Shown in pieces: positions 1-11,822 of a stretch of DNA of 64,000 bases. Source of the DNA: Trissonchulus latispiculum (lineage: Eukaryota; Nematoda; Enoplea; Enoplida; Ironidae); contig JASAND010019932.1 in the NCBI GenBank assembly GCA_030248195.1, forward strand, positions 45,095 through 109,094, in the 5' to 3' direction. The first letter of the stretch is position 1. Each line of letters starts with the position of its first letter. The notes beneath the pieces were generated by a model. That model saw only the letters and a program-made list of their open reading frames with translations. It was not told where the DNA came from and did not search any database. The translations under genes and the position numbers were made by a program.

Positions 1-1380
1 TCTGGGCAAAGCGTCCGACGTTCGTGTAACTTTCTACTAATTAAGACACCCTTAAGCATCTCCCTAACTTCTGAAAGTGTTCCACTGTGTGTCCAAGTGT
101 CATTGTAGATTTTCAATTATCTGTTTTCTGCGTTTTTCCTTTCTGTCAATTCTACAGAAATCAAACGCCTCCATCGAGCCACTACTACAGTACATTAACG
201 CCCACACAGGGCGCCCCTACATTAGATTAATTATTTGACTCAGAAATGGAAAACAAGTCCAACTGGCAAAAGGGCAAACGCGGAGAAAATTAATACAATT
301 CTCTATGTTCCATAAGTTTTGCTACTTTGGTGCTGGTATGGTAACCTTTGTCTAATTAATTTGCGGTCAAGAAGGTATCACTTTAGCGGACTACGTGAAA
401 CCATTGTTTCAAAGTTTAATGCGAAATATCAGCGATTCGCGTGAACTCCGAAAAGTTTGAAAAGTCAGCATTATGAACTAGTCTCGCTGTCTTGGATTTT
501 AGCATAACTTGACTAACAAAATGGCCCTTTTTAAAAATGGAAACTTATACTTCCAAGTTAACACTAACACGTGGTTTGATTCTGTTCCGACTTTGACGAG
601 GAGCAAGCCCCTTAAAAATTTCAAAAAGTTTAAGAGGTCTAACCTCAGAATTAGTAAAATTCTTATTTCTCCATTTTTCGCCAAAGTTTAGTAAACATGA
701 CGGCTTTTAGCGATATTCTTTGAAACGGTATCTGAAATTGGCTAAAAAATGTGCGATTTTTGCTGAAAAACACTGAGGGATATATCCTTTTTGCCTAAAT
801 AAAATGATAAAATGTTTGCACATTTTTCCTGGCATCTACTTTCAGTTGGCAGAAAAGTCTGTCGGGGGAGGGAGAGTAGGGTCTCCCAAGTTGTGAATAT
901 TTTTGTTTTAATTTCTCCGTCGTAACCTACCATTTTAATTAAATAAGTAACTCTGTTTACATGACAGTAGTCTTGCTGTGATGTTGGGGAATAGGTGAAA
1001 GGTTCGAAAAGGCTAGGCTCAAGAGTAGTAGTATGAAGGAGGGGTGTTTTGCTCGTTGAGGTCCACTGGTTCTGTGGAGTGAGAGTTGACTTCAGTCACG
1101 GTTGACATTTTGAGCACATCCTGGTTTCTGGTCTGGTTGCCTGGCGAAGGGTAACCAGATTAGGTCAAACAGTGTTATCTTGCATGGTTCGCTGTGTTGT
1201 TAACTCAGCCTAATTTGCTGCTCAATTTTTTATCAGAACCGCTCCTGTTACATACCTAAACCTAACTGTGGGTGACCGTTTTAATTTTTTTCTTAAAAGG
1301 AACGAAGGTTTTCTAGTGTTTAAGTCTGGTTAGTTATGACTTTTGGCAAAATAATGCCATTGCGAGGAGATTAATGCTAT
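1..1380. other. No recognised gene or repeat
   Basis: No spliced or uninterrupted coding region could be supported on either strand. The open frames here are short, overlap on opposite strands and lack codon structure. No inverted termini were found. Confidence 0.5.
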
Positions 1381-1695
1381 AGGAAAAGCAGGCACAAGAA
1401 ATAGATACGTCTGATATGGAAGTTCAGCTGACGGTTCTGTGGTGTAGTGGTAAGCGCGTCTGACTACAGACCGGACGTGCTGTGGTTCGATCCCCGACCG
1501 GACGAAATTGTTACAGTCAATTCTGTTCGATATTGAACTTCTGCCCTTTTTCAGGCACACTTCTTTTGAGGCCGTTTTCAATGGGTACTCGGGGCCTAAC
1601 ACCTCACTGCTAATAGCAAGAGTCTCGCAACGGACGCACATTGAACCAACTGAGTTGTTATGTTTTCGTAGCGTAGCGCTTAAATTTATTTGAAG
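1381..1695 (+). mobile_element. Diverged tRNA-derived SINE, same family as the 14.5-16.3 kb array
   Basis: A tRNA-like head (about 1434-1504) has an A-box (GTGTAGTGGTAAGC) and a B-box (GGTTCGATCCCC). Both the upstream flank (GCAGG...GGAAGTTCAGCTGA) and the tail (GGGTACTCGGGGCCTAACACC) match the corresponding parts of the 14511-16276 repeat unit. The acceptor and T stems are mispaired, so this is a SINE remnant and not a working tRNA gene. Confidence 0.7.
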
Positions 1696-1707
1696 TGATG
1701 GGTCCAA

Positions 1708-1808
1708 TTTGTGGGCGGGGGGGGTCAGTCGTTAGCGAACAGAGCATAGTTTTGCTCTGATAACAGAGACTAGGTTTAGTGTCACACTCTTATCATTATG
1801 TACTCTTG
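1708..1808 (+). mobile_element. Fragment of a CAAGAGT-type foldback element
   Basis: A G-run is followed by GTCAGTCGTTAGCGAACAGAG, and the fragment ends in ATTATGTACTCTTG. The same start and end recur at 39795-40230. It abuts the complete foldback element starting at 1810, so one family member probably inserted at the end of another. Confidence 0.55.
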
Positions 1809-1809
1809 G

Positions 1810-2470
1810 CAAGAGTACATAATAAAGAGTATGAAACTCTTACACTAGCATGTACAAATCATGCTAAGGTATGCTCGGTTCATTAACTCGGGACCCCCCC
1901 GTAACTTCCGGGGGGGGGGGGTCCCACTTTGCACTAATTGCACGCTTTCATATAAGCGTGTGTCTGCTCGCTGATTGGCCCACTAGCCTAAGGCTTACTG
2001 TAGGTAATTTATTAGTTATTTTTAATTAATTAATTATAACTTTAATTAGGTTAATACAATCAAAAAACTAAGTCGACAACTTTGTAGCATTTTTTCTGCT
2101 CTTTGCAATGATATAAAAATTGTTGCACAATACATTCCCGCGAATTTTTGTATTGTGCAACAATTTTTATATCATTGGAAAGAGCAGAAAAAATGCTACA
2201 AAGTTGTTGAATTAGTTTTTTGATTGTATTAACCCAATTAAAGTTATAATTAATTAATTAAAAATAACTAATAAATTACCTACAGTAAGCCTTAGGCTAG
2301 TGGGCCAATCAGCGAGCAGACACACGCTTATATGAAAGCGTGCAATTAGTGCAAAGTGGGACCCCCCCCCGGAAGTTACGGGGGGGGTCCCGAGTTAATG
2401 AACCGAGCATACCTAGCATGATTTGTACATGCTAGTGTAAGAGTTTCATACTCTTTATTATGTACTCTTG
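1810..2470. mobile_element. Foldback element, CAAGAGT family A, copy 1 (661 bp)
   Basis: The element is almost one perfect palindrome centred near 2140. It starts CAAGAGTACATAATAAAGAG and ends with the reverse complement. Each arm holds a C-run or G-run beside a GGGTCCC motif, then GCACGCTTTCATATAAGCGTG. It has no coding capacity, so it is non-autonomous. A close relative with clear 7-bp TSDs is at 29704-30368. No duplication is visible here because the left flank is itself another element's end. Confidence 0.85.
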
Positions 2471-3243
2471 GTAATAGTAATTGTCAGAAAACCTTTTCTG
2501 AAGTCAAATACAAACAAAGGTTTAGGCATTGTTTTCGGCTTAGAATTGTATGAACCTATAATTGATTTGGCTGTTACTTTGTTAAGGCCGTCAGCACACT
2601 GTTAAGTCTACCCTAACCCGATCGAATTAACCCGAACAACATTGTCACATGTGCACCAGGTCTGACACTTTAGCCGGAACTCCTCCAGTCGGTTTTGATT
2701 TTTGTCCTTATGATGGTCGGATTTGGACGTCAAATTGACGCAAAAACGATTGTTTATTTTGGCAAGAATTTATACCAGCAAATTATGTAGTTCATTTCTC
2801 ACTGAGTTCCCTTTCCCACTACCAACTTAAAGCAGACAAGGAAATAGGCAATCAAATTGACGTGGACCAGTGAACTTTTGACGTACAATTAGGCAGCAAG
2901 GTCCAGTCGAAAACTTGGTTTGTTGTGCTTTGTTACGGTAAGCACGAAAGTTTAGTAAAAACCACCCCACCCCACCGAAAGGTATCTGTCAACTAATCTC
3001 TCGACTTTTTACCTCTAATTTACAATTTGGTTTACAGCCCGTGTTTGCCCCAATTTGTTTTTGGATTTTAAGTAATTTGTAATGAAGAATTACTAGGAAT
3101 GTCACCATATCTCATTCAAGTTTTTAATTTTAATTGTGTCAACTGTCGATAAATTTTAATTTCGGATTGTCAGTTAATAACTGCAGCGAATATCTTATGC
3201 TATGACATATCACTCTATACAATACAATAATACATACTTGTTA
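2471..3243. other. No recognised feature
   Basis: AT-rich sequence with no supported gene, no inverted repeat and no similarity to the repeat families elsewhere in the window. Confidence 0.4.
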
Positions 3244-3515
3244 AGATTGATTACACCCTCAGTGCTTAAACATTTTGAAACTTGACCAATTGAGCCAAAA
3301 TTTGGTATTGCTCGCTGAGTTGAAATCTAGCAAACCCTTTTGATGTCAGAATAAGCTAGTCTTAAGCTTAAGATGATGTAAGCTTATACTGAGCTAACGA
3401 AAGTCAGAATCGAAAGACAGGCTTCAGCGTGCATGTTCTGCCGTGGCTCAGACAGCCCCCGCACGCAACTTTTCAGCAAAATCGTGGACAGAAATATTTC
3501 GCACCCCCCTTTGAG

Positions 3516-3528
3516 AATGAAAAACTCT
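3516..3528. repeat. LINE target-site duplication, left copy
   Basis: AATGAAAAACTCT, identical to 5586-5598 at the other end of the LINE. Confidence 0.85.
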
Positions 3529-5585
3529 TGACTTAAGGACTTACTTGACTTAAGGTCTTTGGAGCAAGACGTCAGACATCCGCTGTGGCCTGTCCCCGTA
3601 TGATCTGTCGCCATTGCATCCGGTCCGCTGCCAGGTCAGAAATAATGTTGACGAAGTTATTACTCCACGTGATGGCACCATAGCTATTCTTGATATGGTC
3701 CAAATCTTTAACGACCAATGTATCCCAAGTATATACATTTGGCAGCATTTCTGACACATCGCCATTCTGGAGGCTTCACATTGCGCCAAATAGAATGGCA
3801 CGCACGTGAACGGTCCATTCTGGCTACATGACCCAGCCAGCGCAGTCGATGTTTTCGAGTTGTGGCTTCCACTGTTGGCTGGTTGCTGCAGCATTCACGG
3901 ATGGCATTGTTAGATAGACGCTGCATCAAGTTGACGCCCAGAATACAGCGAAGTGACGACATTTGAAAGGTCTCCAGCTTGCGAACATCTGCTCTTGTTA
4001 GGGCCCACGTTTCAGCTGCATACAGCAGGACCGATAAAACAGCGGCATTGTAGATCTTCATTTTCAGAGAGATTGATAAATCGTTTCTCCTAAACACATG
4101 CCTTCTCAGTTGTCCGAACGTGCCAGCTGCTTTTCCAATTCGGGCTACAATGTCGTCGGACGCAGAAACCCGCTCACTGGAGATGACTGAACCAAGGTAC
4201 GTAAAAGAGCTTGTAACTTCAATAGGCTCTTGATCAATAAAAAGAGCAGGCGGCGCAGGCAAGTGAAAATAGATGGCTTTGGTTTTTGTAGGTTTAATGC
4301 GCAGCCCTAGTTTCGCCGCATTCTCCGATATTCGGTTCAGTAGCAATTGGCACGATAAGGAATCAGGCTGGAGGATCGCTATGTCGTCCGCATAATCAAG
4401 GTCTGCAATTCTGTCCATAACACTGCATTGGACGCCATCTAGGTCTAGCACAGACTTCCTCAGGATCCAATCAAGGACAAAATTGAACAGCATTGGAGAC
4501 AAGACACAGCCCTGTCTCACGCCCGTTGTAATTGGAAAAGGTTGCGATAGCCCCGAGTTACATCGGACACATGAAGTTGCTCCTTCGTACATGTCCTTGA
4601 GGATGTCTGTATATATGGCAGGAATGCCACATTTCTTCAGCACGCTCCACATAGACGGGCGATCGACGCTGTCAAAAGCTGCTGCAAAGTCGATGAAACA
4701 GATGACCGTCGGTTGTCCGTGCCGGAGTCGACGCTCGATACACCGGCGTAGCGTGAAAATTTGATCCACGCAACCACGGCCGAGACGAAAGCCAGCCTGC
4801 TGATCTCTCATTTGACGTTCGTATAGTGCAAGGAGCCGAGACCGGATAATTATTGTTAGAATTTTCCCAGCAATGGAGAGCAGTGTTATTCCGCGGTAGT
4901 TAGCGCATTCACATTTGCTGCCCTTTTTGTGCAACGGGACGATGACACCATTTTTGAAGTCTTCGGGTACTTTTCGTAAGGTCCACACTTGACGCAGCAC
5001 CTCCACAATGACTTCGATGTTCCGGTCGTCGAGGGCTTTCAAAGCCTCAGCGCTGATTCCACATGTGCCAACAGCTTTTCGCTTTTTCAAAGCCTTCACA
5101 GCCCTTCGAACTTCGATTGCGTCAGGAGGATGTTGGTGAACACAGGCCGCCTCGATTGGAAAGTCGCGATCCAGGTCCCCATCGTGGGTAGATGGAGCCG
5201 GCCTGTTATACAATTCCGAAAAGTACTCAGTCCATCTTGCGGGGTGGTCTGCGGCGCAGTTGATTGGATTTCCGAGTGAATCATTTAAAGTAGATGGAAG
5301 ACCGCCACTTTTAGACACAGACAAATCCTTTATCAGTTTGAACAAGGATGCCAGGTTTCCGTCGTCAGCCGCCCTCTGCATTTCCTCAGCACGCTGACTC
5401 AAGTAAGCCTTCTCGTCTGCTTTGAGAGATTTCTTGATACGACGAGACAGATAATTCCTGGCGGGTCTGTGGGAGGTAGCCCTGCGCTGCGCAACCAACA
5501 ATAGGGTTTCCTGCGAAATCCATTTGTGGGTTCGGCTCCGTTTTACAGGACAGACCTTGGCTACCGCGGCGTTGATCGAGTCCCT
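3529..5585 (-). mobile_element. 5'-truncated RTE-type non-LTR retrotransposon (2.06 kb)
   Basis: The minus strand carries the reverse transcriptase and C-terminal region of a LINE. The endonuclease half is missing, a normal result of incomplete target-primed reverse transcription. The 3' end (left side) is a short imperfect repeat of TTGACTTAAGG, as in RTE elements that end in simple repeats rather than poly-A. Both sides carry the 13-bp repeat AATGAAAAACTCT. Confidence 0.88.
3708..5501 (-). CDS. LINE ORF2 fragment: reverse transcriptase
   Basis: The 597-residue frame is the reverse transcriptase of a non-LTR retrotransposon. Visible motifs are NYRGITLLS (about 201-209), the first catalytic Asp in FIDFAAAFDSVD (D271), RQGCVLSP (329-336), the catalytic YADD box (370-373) and RHRLRWLGHVARM-type sequence near 550-562. 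The frame stays open upstream to 5593, where the element ends, so no native start codon is present. The N-terminal endonuclease is absent. Near 3745-3790 a frameshift diverts the frame. The expected C-terminal segment (WDTLVVKDLD...LAADRMQWRQ) continues in another frame to about 3572. It cannot make a full ORF2 protein. RTE clade is inferred from the motif style and the non-poly-A tail; a related clade such as Proto2 is possible. Confidence 0.9.
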   Translation of the reverse strand: MLVAQRRATSHRPARNYLSRRIKKSLKADEKAYLSQRAEEMQRAADDGNLASLFKLIKDLSVSKSGGLPSTLNDSLGNPINCAADHPARWTEYFSELYNRPAPSTHDGDLDRDFPIEAACVHQHPPDAIEVRRAVKALKKRKAVGTCGISAEALKALDDRNIEVIVEVLRQVWTLRKVPEDFKNGVIVPLHKKGSKCECANYRGITLLSIAGKILTIIIRSRLLALYERQMRDQQAGFRLGRGCVDQIFTLRRCIERRLRHGQPTVICFIDFAAAFDSVDRPSMWSVLKKCGIPAIYTDILKDMYEGATSCVRCNSGLSQPFPITTGVRQGCVLSPMLFNFVLDWILRKSVLDLDGVQCSVMDRIADLDYADDIAILQPDSLSCQLLLNRISENAAKLGLRIKPTKTKAIYFHLPAPPALFIDQEPIEVTSSFTYLGSVISSERVSASDDIVARIGKAAGTFGQLRRHVFRRNDLSISLKMKIYNAAVLSVLLYAAETWALTRADVRKLETFQMSSLRCILGVNLMQRLSNNAIRECCSNQPTVEATTRKHRLRWLGHVARMDRSRACHSIWRNVKPPEWRCVRNAAKCIYLGYIGR

Positions 5586-5598
5586 AATGAAAAACTCT
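5586..5598. repeat. LINE target-site duplication, right copy
   Basis: AATGAAAAACTCT, identical to 3516-3528. Sequence after it continues the interrupted foldback element. Confidence 0.85.
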
Positions 5599-5850
5599 AA
5601 TTACGTGAAATCCAAAATTTTGTATCATTTGAACTCAACGTGGTCGAAAGCATACCCACATCAAACGTTAGCTTGGTTGGACTGGTCAAGTTTTATTCTA
5701 AGCACCGGGCGGATCAATCTGAACAAAATCCCATAATATATATACTAATATTTATGGTATACAGTAAAATATTGTACTAGTAGCAACTCTTGATATTACA
5801 TACAATATTATTTACATTATTTACTATGTATATATATATGTATACATGTC

Positions 5851-6623
5851 GTGGTCTTTTTGCGAAATTGGTCTTTTCGCGAAGAGACCAGCAATTTTGG
5901 TCTTTTCACGAAGTGCCCGGTCACATTAAGAAATTAGTTTAAACTACGCTCATTTCTGCTACCAGCCCGGTCGGCATTTCCGCGAAAAGACCAAGCGTGT
6001 TCGGCTTTTTGCGGAATAAGTCAAATCATATTTATGAAAGCTGATTCATTTATGATGCAAAATCAATGGTGGCTGTTCTGCACTAACAAACACTTAATTT
6101 TTTAATGTTCCTGGTTGTTATCTACTAAATGGACAACCCGTATATACTAATGTACAAATTCACCAAGTTTCAAAATTGCAACAGCAAATTATTTTTATCC
6201 ATTATGAAATTTGACACAAAAACCACTTTATCCATTGTTTTGGATTATCCATCAAAATTTTATCAAAGCTCCATAGAACCCATAGTTCAGTACTTATTAG
6301 AACTTTTGTCGTTCCTTCCTTCAGTTTATGTCGGTATAAAGCAACAATATTAACGGACTGTCAGTCAAGAATGACACTTTGTGTGTCACTAAAGCCACGA
6401 AAATTAGAATTTAAGAGGTTTGCTACTACAGAACAGGCCACACAGATTTTGCATCATAAATGAATCAGCTTTCATAAATAATTTGACTTATTTCGCAAAA
6501 AGCCCAAAACGCTTGGTCTTTTCGCGAAAAGACCGGGCTGGTAGCAGAAATGAGCATAGTGTAAACTAAATTCTCAATGCGACCGGGCACTTCGCGAAAA
6601 GACCAATTCCGCAAAAAGATCAT
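5851..6623. mobile_element. Palindromic-word element, word GGTCTTTTCGCGAAAAGACC
   Basis: The arms (5851-6075 and 6430-6623) are inverted copies of each other. Each contains several full or half copies of the 20-bp palindrome named in the call. The centre (6076-6430) is unique AT-rich DNA with a 74-codon frame that I do not regard as a gene. The left edge ATGTCG resembles the TATATGTCG ends of the elements at 8858, 13452 and 58961. Confidence 0.75.
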
Positions 6624-6624
6624 G

Positions 6625-6680
6625 ATATATATGTATGTATGTATGTATATATGTATATATATTTATATATAAACACATAT
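6625..6680. repeat. Simple repeat (TATG/TA)n
   Basis: Alternating ATATATGTATG and TATATATTTATATA repeats directly after the palindromic-word element. Confidence 0.85.
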
Positions 6681-7157
6681 ATAATATTTATTTAGTTGTA
6701 CGTTAAAGCACGGATTCCAGAAACAATCTAGTAACGTCAGTCTGTGTTATTCGACCATACTGTAAACTATTTTCCAAGCGTGTGACGTAATTGTCATTCA
6801 CAAGCCCTTCATGCGCTGATTATTATTGTGCTTCAGTCAGAAGTTAACAACAAATACAATACTATGTAGATATAATACAGTATTGAAAAGTGGAAGATTA
6901 AAGTTTGACGTTTGTAAATTGAATAGAAGACTTTGTAGTAGGAGTATATATCCATTGAGGCTTCCCATTGTTACCATGAGTTCACGCTGTAGTCGATAGA
7001 TTAATTATTGTATAGGCTTATTTGTTAGATTCGTGGAGAAGCATATCCCTGTATCATCGGTTAAGTAACGGATTATTGTCTAAGATTAGACTGCATCATC
7101 CTCTTGATTCAACGATCCAACCAGTGTAAAGTTGTCGCGCTGCTGCCAGGAGTGCTC
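6681..7157. other. No recognised feature
   Basis: No gene, inverted repeat or tandem repeat could be supported here. Confidence 0.4.
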
Positions 7158-7160
7158 TCA

Positions 7161-7324
7161 AGGTGCATTCATAGTTCCTGTCGCAAGCAGACGCGCGTAT
7201 GGAAGCGTCTGCATGCGTTCGTGAGCATCAATTCGTTACAACTGATTTTAAACGGTTAAAACGGCATGTTACAATCTGATGCGTCGACGCTCGTCTCAAT
7301 GCGTTTGCGACTATGAATGCACCT
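7161..7324. mobile_element. Short MITE, copy 1 (164 bp)
   Basis: The inverted ends are AGGTGCATTCATAG and CTATGAATGCACCT, flanked by TCA on both sides (7158-7160 and 7325-7327). A second copy in inverse orientation is at 54562-54710 and shares the interior AAACGGTTAAAACGGCATGT. A 3-bp duplication would fit a PIF/Harbinger-type element, but the second copy does not confirm the target, so the superfamily is uncertain. Confidence 0.75.
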
Positions 7325-7327
7325 TCA

Positions 7328-8696
7328 GAGATAGATTTCTATGCACACTAGCCGGCGAAGCTCCGACTGAAGCGAAGGAGTGCGCCAAGTCCGATTGGGA
7401 GTAATTACTTACATTTGATGTGTAGATAAATGTTAACAAGTTAATTTTACAACAATTTCATCCCAATGTTAAGTACCCCTTACTACTGGTCACCTAGTTC
7501 TTTGCTTTACATTATAAAAGCTTTGTAGGTACATAAAGTTGCTAAGTTTTACCTTTTGCTTGAGAAAAACAGGACAAATACAAATTATTGCCTAATATGT
7601 GTGTAATTAACCAATAAACTTGAATACCTTTTATTTAACCCGAAAATGGTTTGACATCAAGTTGTCTTGTCTGTGCACGTCTTCTCAAGTCAATCTTGAG
7701 TTAACTAATATCTAAGTTTATATACTGGTATAAATAGAAAACAACTTTTGTAATACTTTGTATTGTATCTTTTTGTAGTTTTGAAGTTAAATGTTTAGTT
7801 TATTACAATTTGCTGTTACACATTACAATTTCAACCGCTAACTAGCTTTTAGCACTTTCTAAACTGGACGTCAGTCTATTATCATCCTACAAAGTTAGTT
7901 ACGCCTTTCAGTATTAATATTATTCAAAATCGTTTCGCAAGCCGTTGCGGAACGAAATGCACCGAAATGCACGGTCACTGCCGTTTGGGGGCCCATGTCA
8001 AGCTAACAGTCACTTTTTACTGAGCCTTGATACATTACTTGTTTCGATTTTATTATGAGGGTTCTAGGGGTTCTTAACTTTTCTGAGCGATTTGATCCTT
8101 AAGTACCAAGATTTAATTTTTAATGGGGGTTCTTGTGGGCTTATTAGCTTTGATTCGTTATATGTAATTTTAGGCACAAATTTTAACACATATTCCCGTG
8201 GTTTCTAGGGTAGGGCTCTAGGCTTCTATACAAACCTCTGCACAAATTTTTGTCAAAATTTTAGAGAAAAGACCCCCCTCATAAGTAAACCCCAACTACG
8301 CCCTAGAAATGCATAATCATAAAACCATTGTTTGTTTGTTGGTGGTCGGTTAATTCGTTATTAAGACAAAGGAACTCCGGCATCCCTAACCCAAAAAGTA
8401 ATACATTAATTAGAGACAGTTATAGTCAGTTAAGCACGACTACATTTCTGTGACGTCTGCTTTTTAACGTGACATCATTGATCATTCCATGTGGTTGATA
8501 CAATCGCGTGAAAAAGATGGATAACCTCCGTTTTCTGACGAGGATTCTACTTTTACCTCGGCATGGACCGAAATGGTACAGACAATTTCGTTAACTTATT
8601 TCGTTTGGTTTCAATTCTAACAAACGGTGTCAATATTACAACTCTTTGTTTATATGGTAAAGATTAAACGCATTAAACATTTGCATTTGCGGCAAA
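7328..8696. other. No recognised feature
   Basis: AT-rich DNA without a supported gene or repeat family. Confidence 0.4.
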
Positions 8697-8840
8697 CCAT
8701 GAAATTCTGAGTTATGAAATTCTGACAAATGAAAGTTCAACTTATATTATTTCAAAATTAATTCTGACTAATGAAATTCTAACTAACGAAATTCTAACTT
8801 ATGAAATTCTGATTAATACGATTCTGACTGATGAAAGTAG
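8697..8840. repeat. Short tandem repeat of TGAAATTCTGACTAA type
   Basis: About eight degenerate copies of a 15-18-bp unit resembling ATGAAATTCTGACTA. Confidence 0.7.
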
Positions 8841-8857
8841 ACGTGTTTAAACTTATG

Positions 8858-9032
8858 TATATGTCGCAGCAAGATAGTAAAAAAGCAATCTTGCTAAGAG
8901 TTTGGCAAGATGGTTATCTTGCTAAAATTTTAGCAAGATAGTTATCTTGCCACAAAATTTAGCAAGATTACTATCTTGCCAAAATTGCTGGCAAGATAGT
9001 AATCTTTCTAGAATTTAGTAAGATAGTCATCT
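8858..9032. mobile_element. Palindromic-word element, truncated, word GCAAGATAGTTATCTTGC
   Basis: It begins with TATATGTCGCAG, the same edge as the element at 58961. It then runs through five or six imperfect copies of a palindrome (GCAAGATA, two bases, TATCTTGC) separated by AT-rich spacers. No mirrored right end was found. Confidence 0.65.
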
Positions 9033-9795
9033 TACCAGTTTCATTATGAAAGGTGTCTTCAATTTGGAAACAAAGACAGTCATTTAATGAGTTTGACGCA
9101 AGAGAGTTTAACGCAAGTTTTGCATAAGAGAATATATTTTATTTTAATATATTATTTCAAAGTTATCTGCGAAAAATAAAAAGTTGATAACAACTACTTT
9201 ACCGACAAAACCAACCTCACAAAATTAGTTCAATATGCACATAATTTTTCAGTCTTTTTAAGAAAATGTAAGTCTTTTAGTCTCATTTCAAGTCAGTAAT
9301 TTTCATAATCTTGTCTTATATATTTTTTATTATCTTCGCGATAATGCTTATAATATATAAGTACAATGCTTAATTAAACGCATGTATTCTTGTACGTGCG
9401 TATATAATGAATAATTTGTTGCAGGGGCTTCTGTATTTCATTGATAATTTAGTTTTTTTTCTCTGGAAACATAATTTCATAATTTCCGCCTCTATAGCTA
9501 GCCTGCAACAGTGGGTGATTTGAGAATACTTAATCGGACCTTTTACCCTCAGGGCAAGTTAGATCAAACATTACCCATGTAGTAGGTTGAAACCGTAGGG
9601 TATAAAAATGGCAATGCTCCCAGGTCTTGAAGTGTCACCCTGTACTCAATGGAAAGTTCTCTTTAACTAGTTTACCTACCGTATCTAAAACTACGAACCA
9701 AAATACAGGTACCTACCTGCGTCATAACAGCAGTAGTCAACTGTTGAAACAATTAATGCAGAAGCATTATGATAAGCAGATTGTATTCTATACAT
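9033..9795. other. No recognised feature
   Basis: AT-rich, no supported gene. It ends in a TATA-rich stretch that was the target of the element starting at 9804. Confidence 0.4.
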
Positions 9796-11131
9796 ATATA
9801 TAATACTGTTGTTTTTGATTTTTGATTCGAATCGAATCAAAACACTTTTGATGCGACTTTTAATTTTTGATGCATCGAATCGAATCGAATCTGCAGTGCA
9901 GAAAATCGAACTGCATCAAATCTCTGCTACTCTTTTCATGACAAAATCAAACTGCATCAAATCAAAAATATTTAGGTTGAATCGTTATTTTTGATTTTTG
10001 ATTCATTTTGATTCACATTTTGATTCAGGGGAAATAGGCAGCAGATTAAGAGAAACATGGAAAAATGTGTGAGGGTTTATGTGTGTATGTTTAGTGCCTG
10101 CATCTTTTCTGTGCAGGGTTTTTTTTGCGTCCAGAAGTGCGTGGACGCAAAGTTTCTTATCTTGACGCAACGAAATTTTAACGGGACGCAAGCTATGTAG
10201 ACGCAACATTATTTCGGGAGAAAATTCACTTTTGTAAAAGTGAAAACTTTAAATGTTTTCAGTACCAATGTTTCCATATTTTCCAAAAATTTTCTCAGTT
10301 TCTGGGAGGCTCCGCCCCCCAGACCCCCTGGTGTTTTCCACTATGTCATCGAATGCCAACGCTTTGTAATGTGTCGGTACTTGTTGAGTTATTAGTTGAG
10401 TTATCTACCTGTATCGATACATAACAGATCAAAGCCCATTATTAATAAAATTTGTAGCCGTATAACCGAATATCCAAATTTTTGGAATCCTGTAATGTAA
10501 TGAGGTTTATACAATTGCATTAGCACAGTTTTTAAAGTCTAAATTTTGTTCTTGACTGGATTTTCAAAACATTTTCAGCTTCTGGGGGTTAATCCCTTAA
10601 TTACCAAAAGTCAACCAAATTTGTAGAGTATCCAATTTTTGGTTTGGTTCATCTAAAGCATTCTAGCGCAGTCATCGAAAAACGTTTGTCCTGAAGAAAT
10701 TCAGGCATTAAAGGGTTAATCAATCGTATTCGTAACCAACGTTAATATCTCACTGTTTTTGCCTTTGATTAACACTGCACTACGCATCGCATGCACGCTC
10801 TTTGTTTATTTGATACTGACTTCTCAAAATGAAAACAACTCAAAATTCTATAATTTACAAATGTAATTTACACAAAAAATGCATTAGGTATTTTAGTTAA
10901 ATGTATCTGATGACAAATTAATCTTTTTAATCATTTTCATTACGGATTTATCCGTAATTTCAAAAAATTTCTCCAACTTTTGGGGGGTCCGCCCCCCAGA
11001 CCCCCCGCTGCTTGTTTGTCATAATGCTTTCGGGATTCATTAGTTCTCAGAGTTTTCGAAACAAGATTACTGCCTTTGTTCTAAATGATATTAATTTTAT
11101 AGCCATTTAACTAATTCTTAATTAGTTTAAC

Positions 11132-11822
11132 CAAGAGTCCATGATTTTTTCTATATATTAGAAGAAGAGTAAGCCACTAGAGGGCTCCTCTTCTTGGCAT
11201 TGCGTAACGGTGCTCCGACCACAATACGCAAATGTTCCCCCGTTTGGGGGGGGGTCGCCAAATCATACCCCCTCCCCGTTTGGTGGGGGGGGGGGTAGGC
11301 AACAGCCAATCAGATTGCAGAAACCCCCTCCCCCTTTGGTGGGGGGGTAGGCAGGCTGATGCTGGTTTTTGAAAAAGGGTCCCCGTTTGGGGGGGGGGTC
11401 GACACAAGAGGTCCCCGTTTGGTGGGGGGATATGCAAAAGGGGTCCCCGTTTGGGGGGGGGTCACAAAAAGTGGTCCCCGTTTGGGGGGGGGGGTGCCCA
11501 CAGCCAATCAGAATGAGCAAAACTTAGCCTGCTTGAGCGACCCCCCCCCAAACGGGGACCCATTTTCGAATAGAACAAAAACTACCGTAATCCTCTGCTC
11601 TACCCCCCCCCCACCAAACGGAGGGGGGGTTTCTGCAATCTGATTGGCTTCCCCCCCCCCACCAAACGGAGGGGGGGTATGCGATGTCGATTTGGTCGAC
11701 CCCCCCCCCAAACGGGGGAACATTCGCGTATTGTGGTCGGAGCACCGTTACGCAATGCAGTGAAGAGAAGCCCTCTAGTGGCTTACTCTTCTTCTTAATA
11801 ATAGTGTAATTATGCACTCTTG
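11132..11822. mobile_element. Foldback element, CAAGAGT family C (691 bp)
   Basis: It starts CAAGAGTCC and ends GCACTCTTG, flanked by a perfect 7-bp duplication GTTTAAC (11125-11131 and 11823-11829). The arms are inverted (AAGAGTAAGCCACTAGAGGGC). The interior repeats a unit with CCCCGTTTGG next to G-runs about ten times, changing orientation near the middle. Proline- and glycine-rich open frames here are translations of these runs. A fragment of the arm recurs at 20379-20426. Confidence 0.88.

Larger units (their letters stand above)
3244..5720. mobile_element. Foldback hAT-like element split by a LINE insertion
   Basis: The left part (3244-3528) and right part (5586-5720) together match the family at 20470, 22618 and 41961. 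They carry the TCAAGTTT arm, the TTAAGCTTAAGATG centre and the TTTTCAGCAAAATCG block. The outer ends AGATTGAT and ATCAATCT are inverted. The interruption at 3529-5585 is a LINE bounded by a 13-bp duplication of this element. No clear 8-bp TSD was found for this old copy. Confidence 0.7.

Noticed and set aside
11177..11817. Proline- and glycine-rich frames on both strands
   Set aside because: They read through C/G-runs of the foldback element at 11132-11822. Frames on opposite strands mirror each other.
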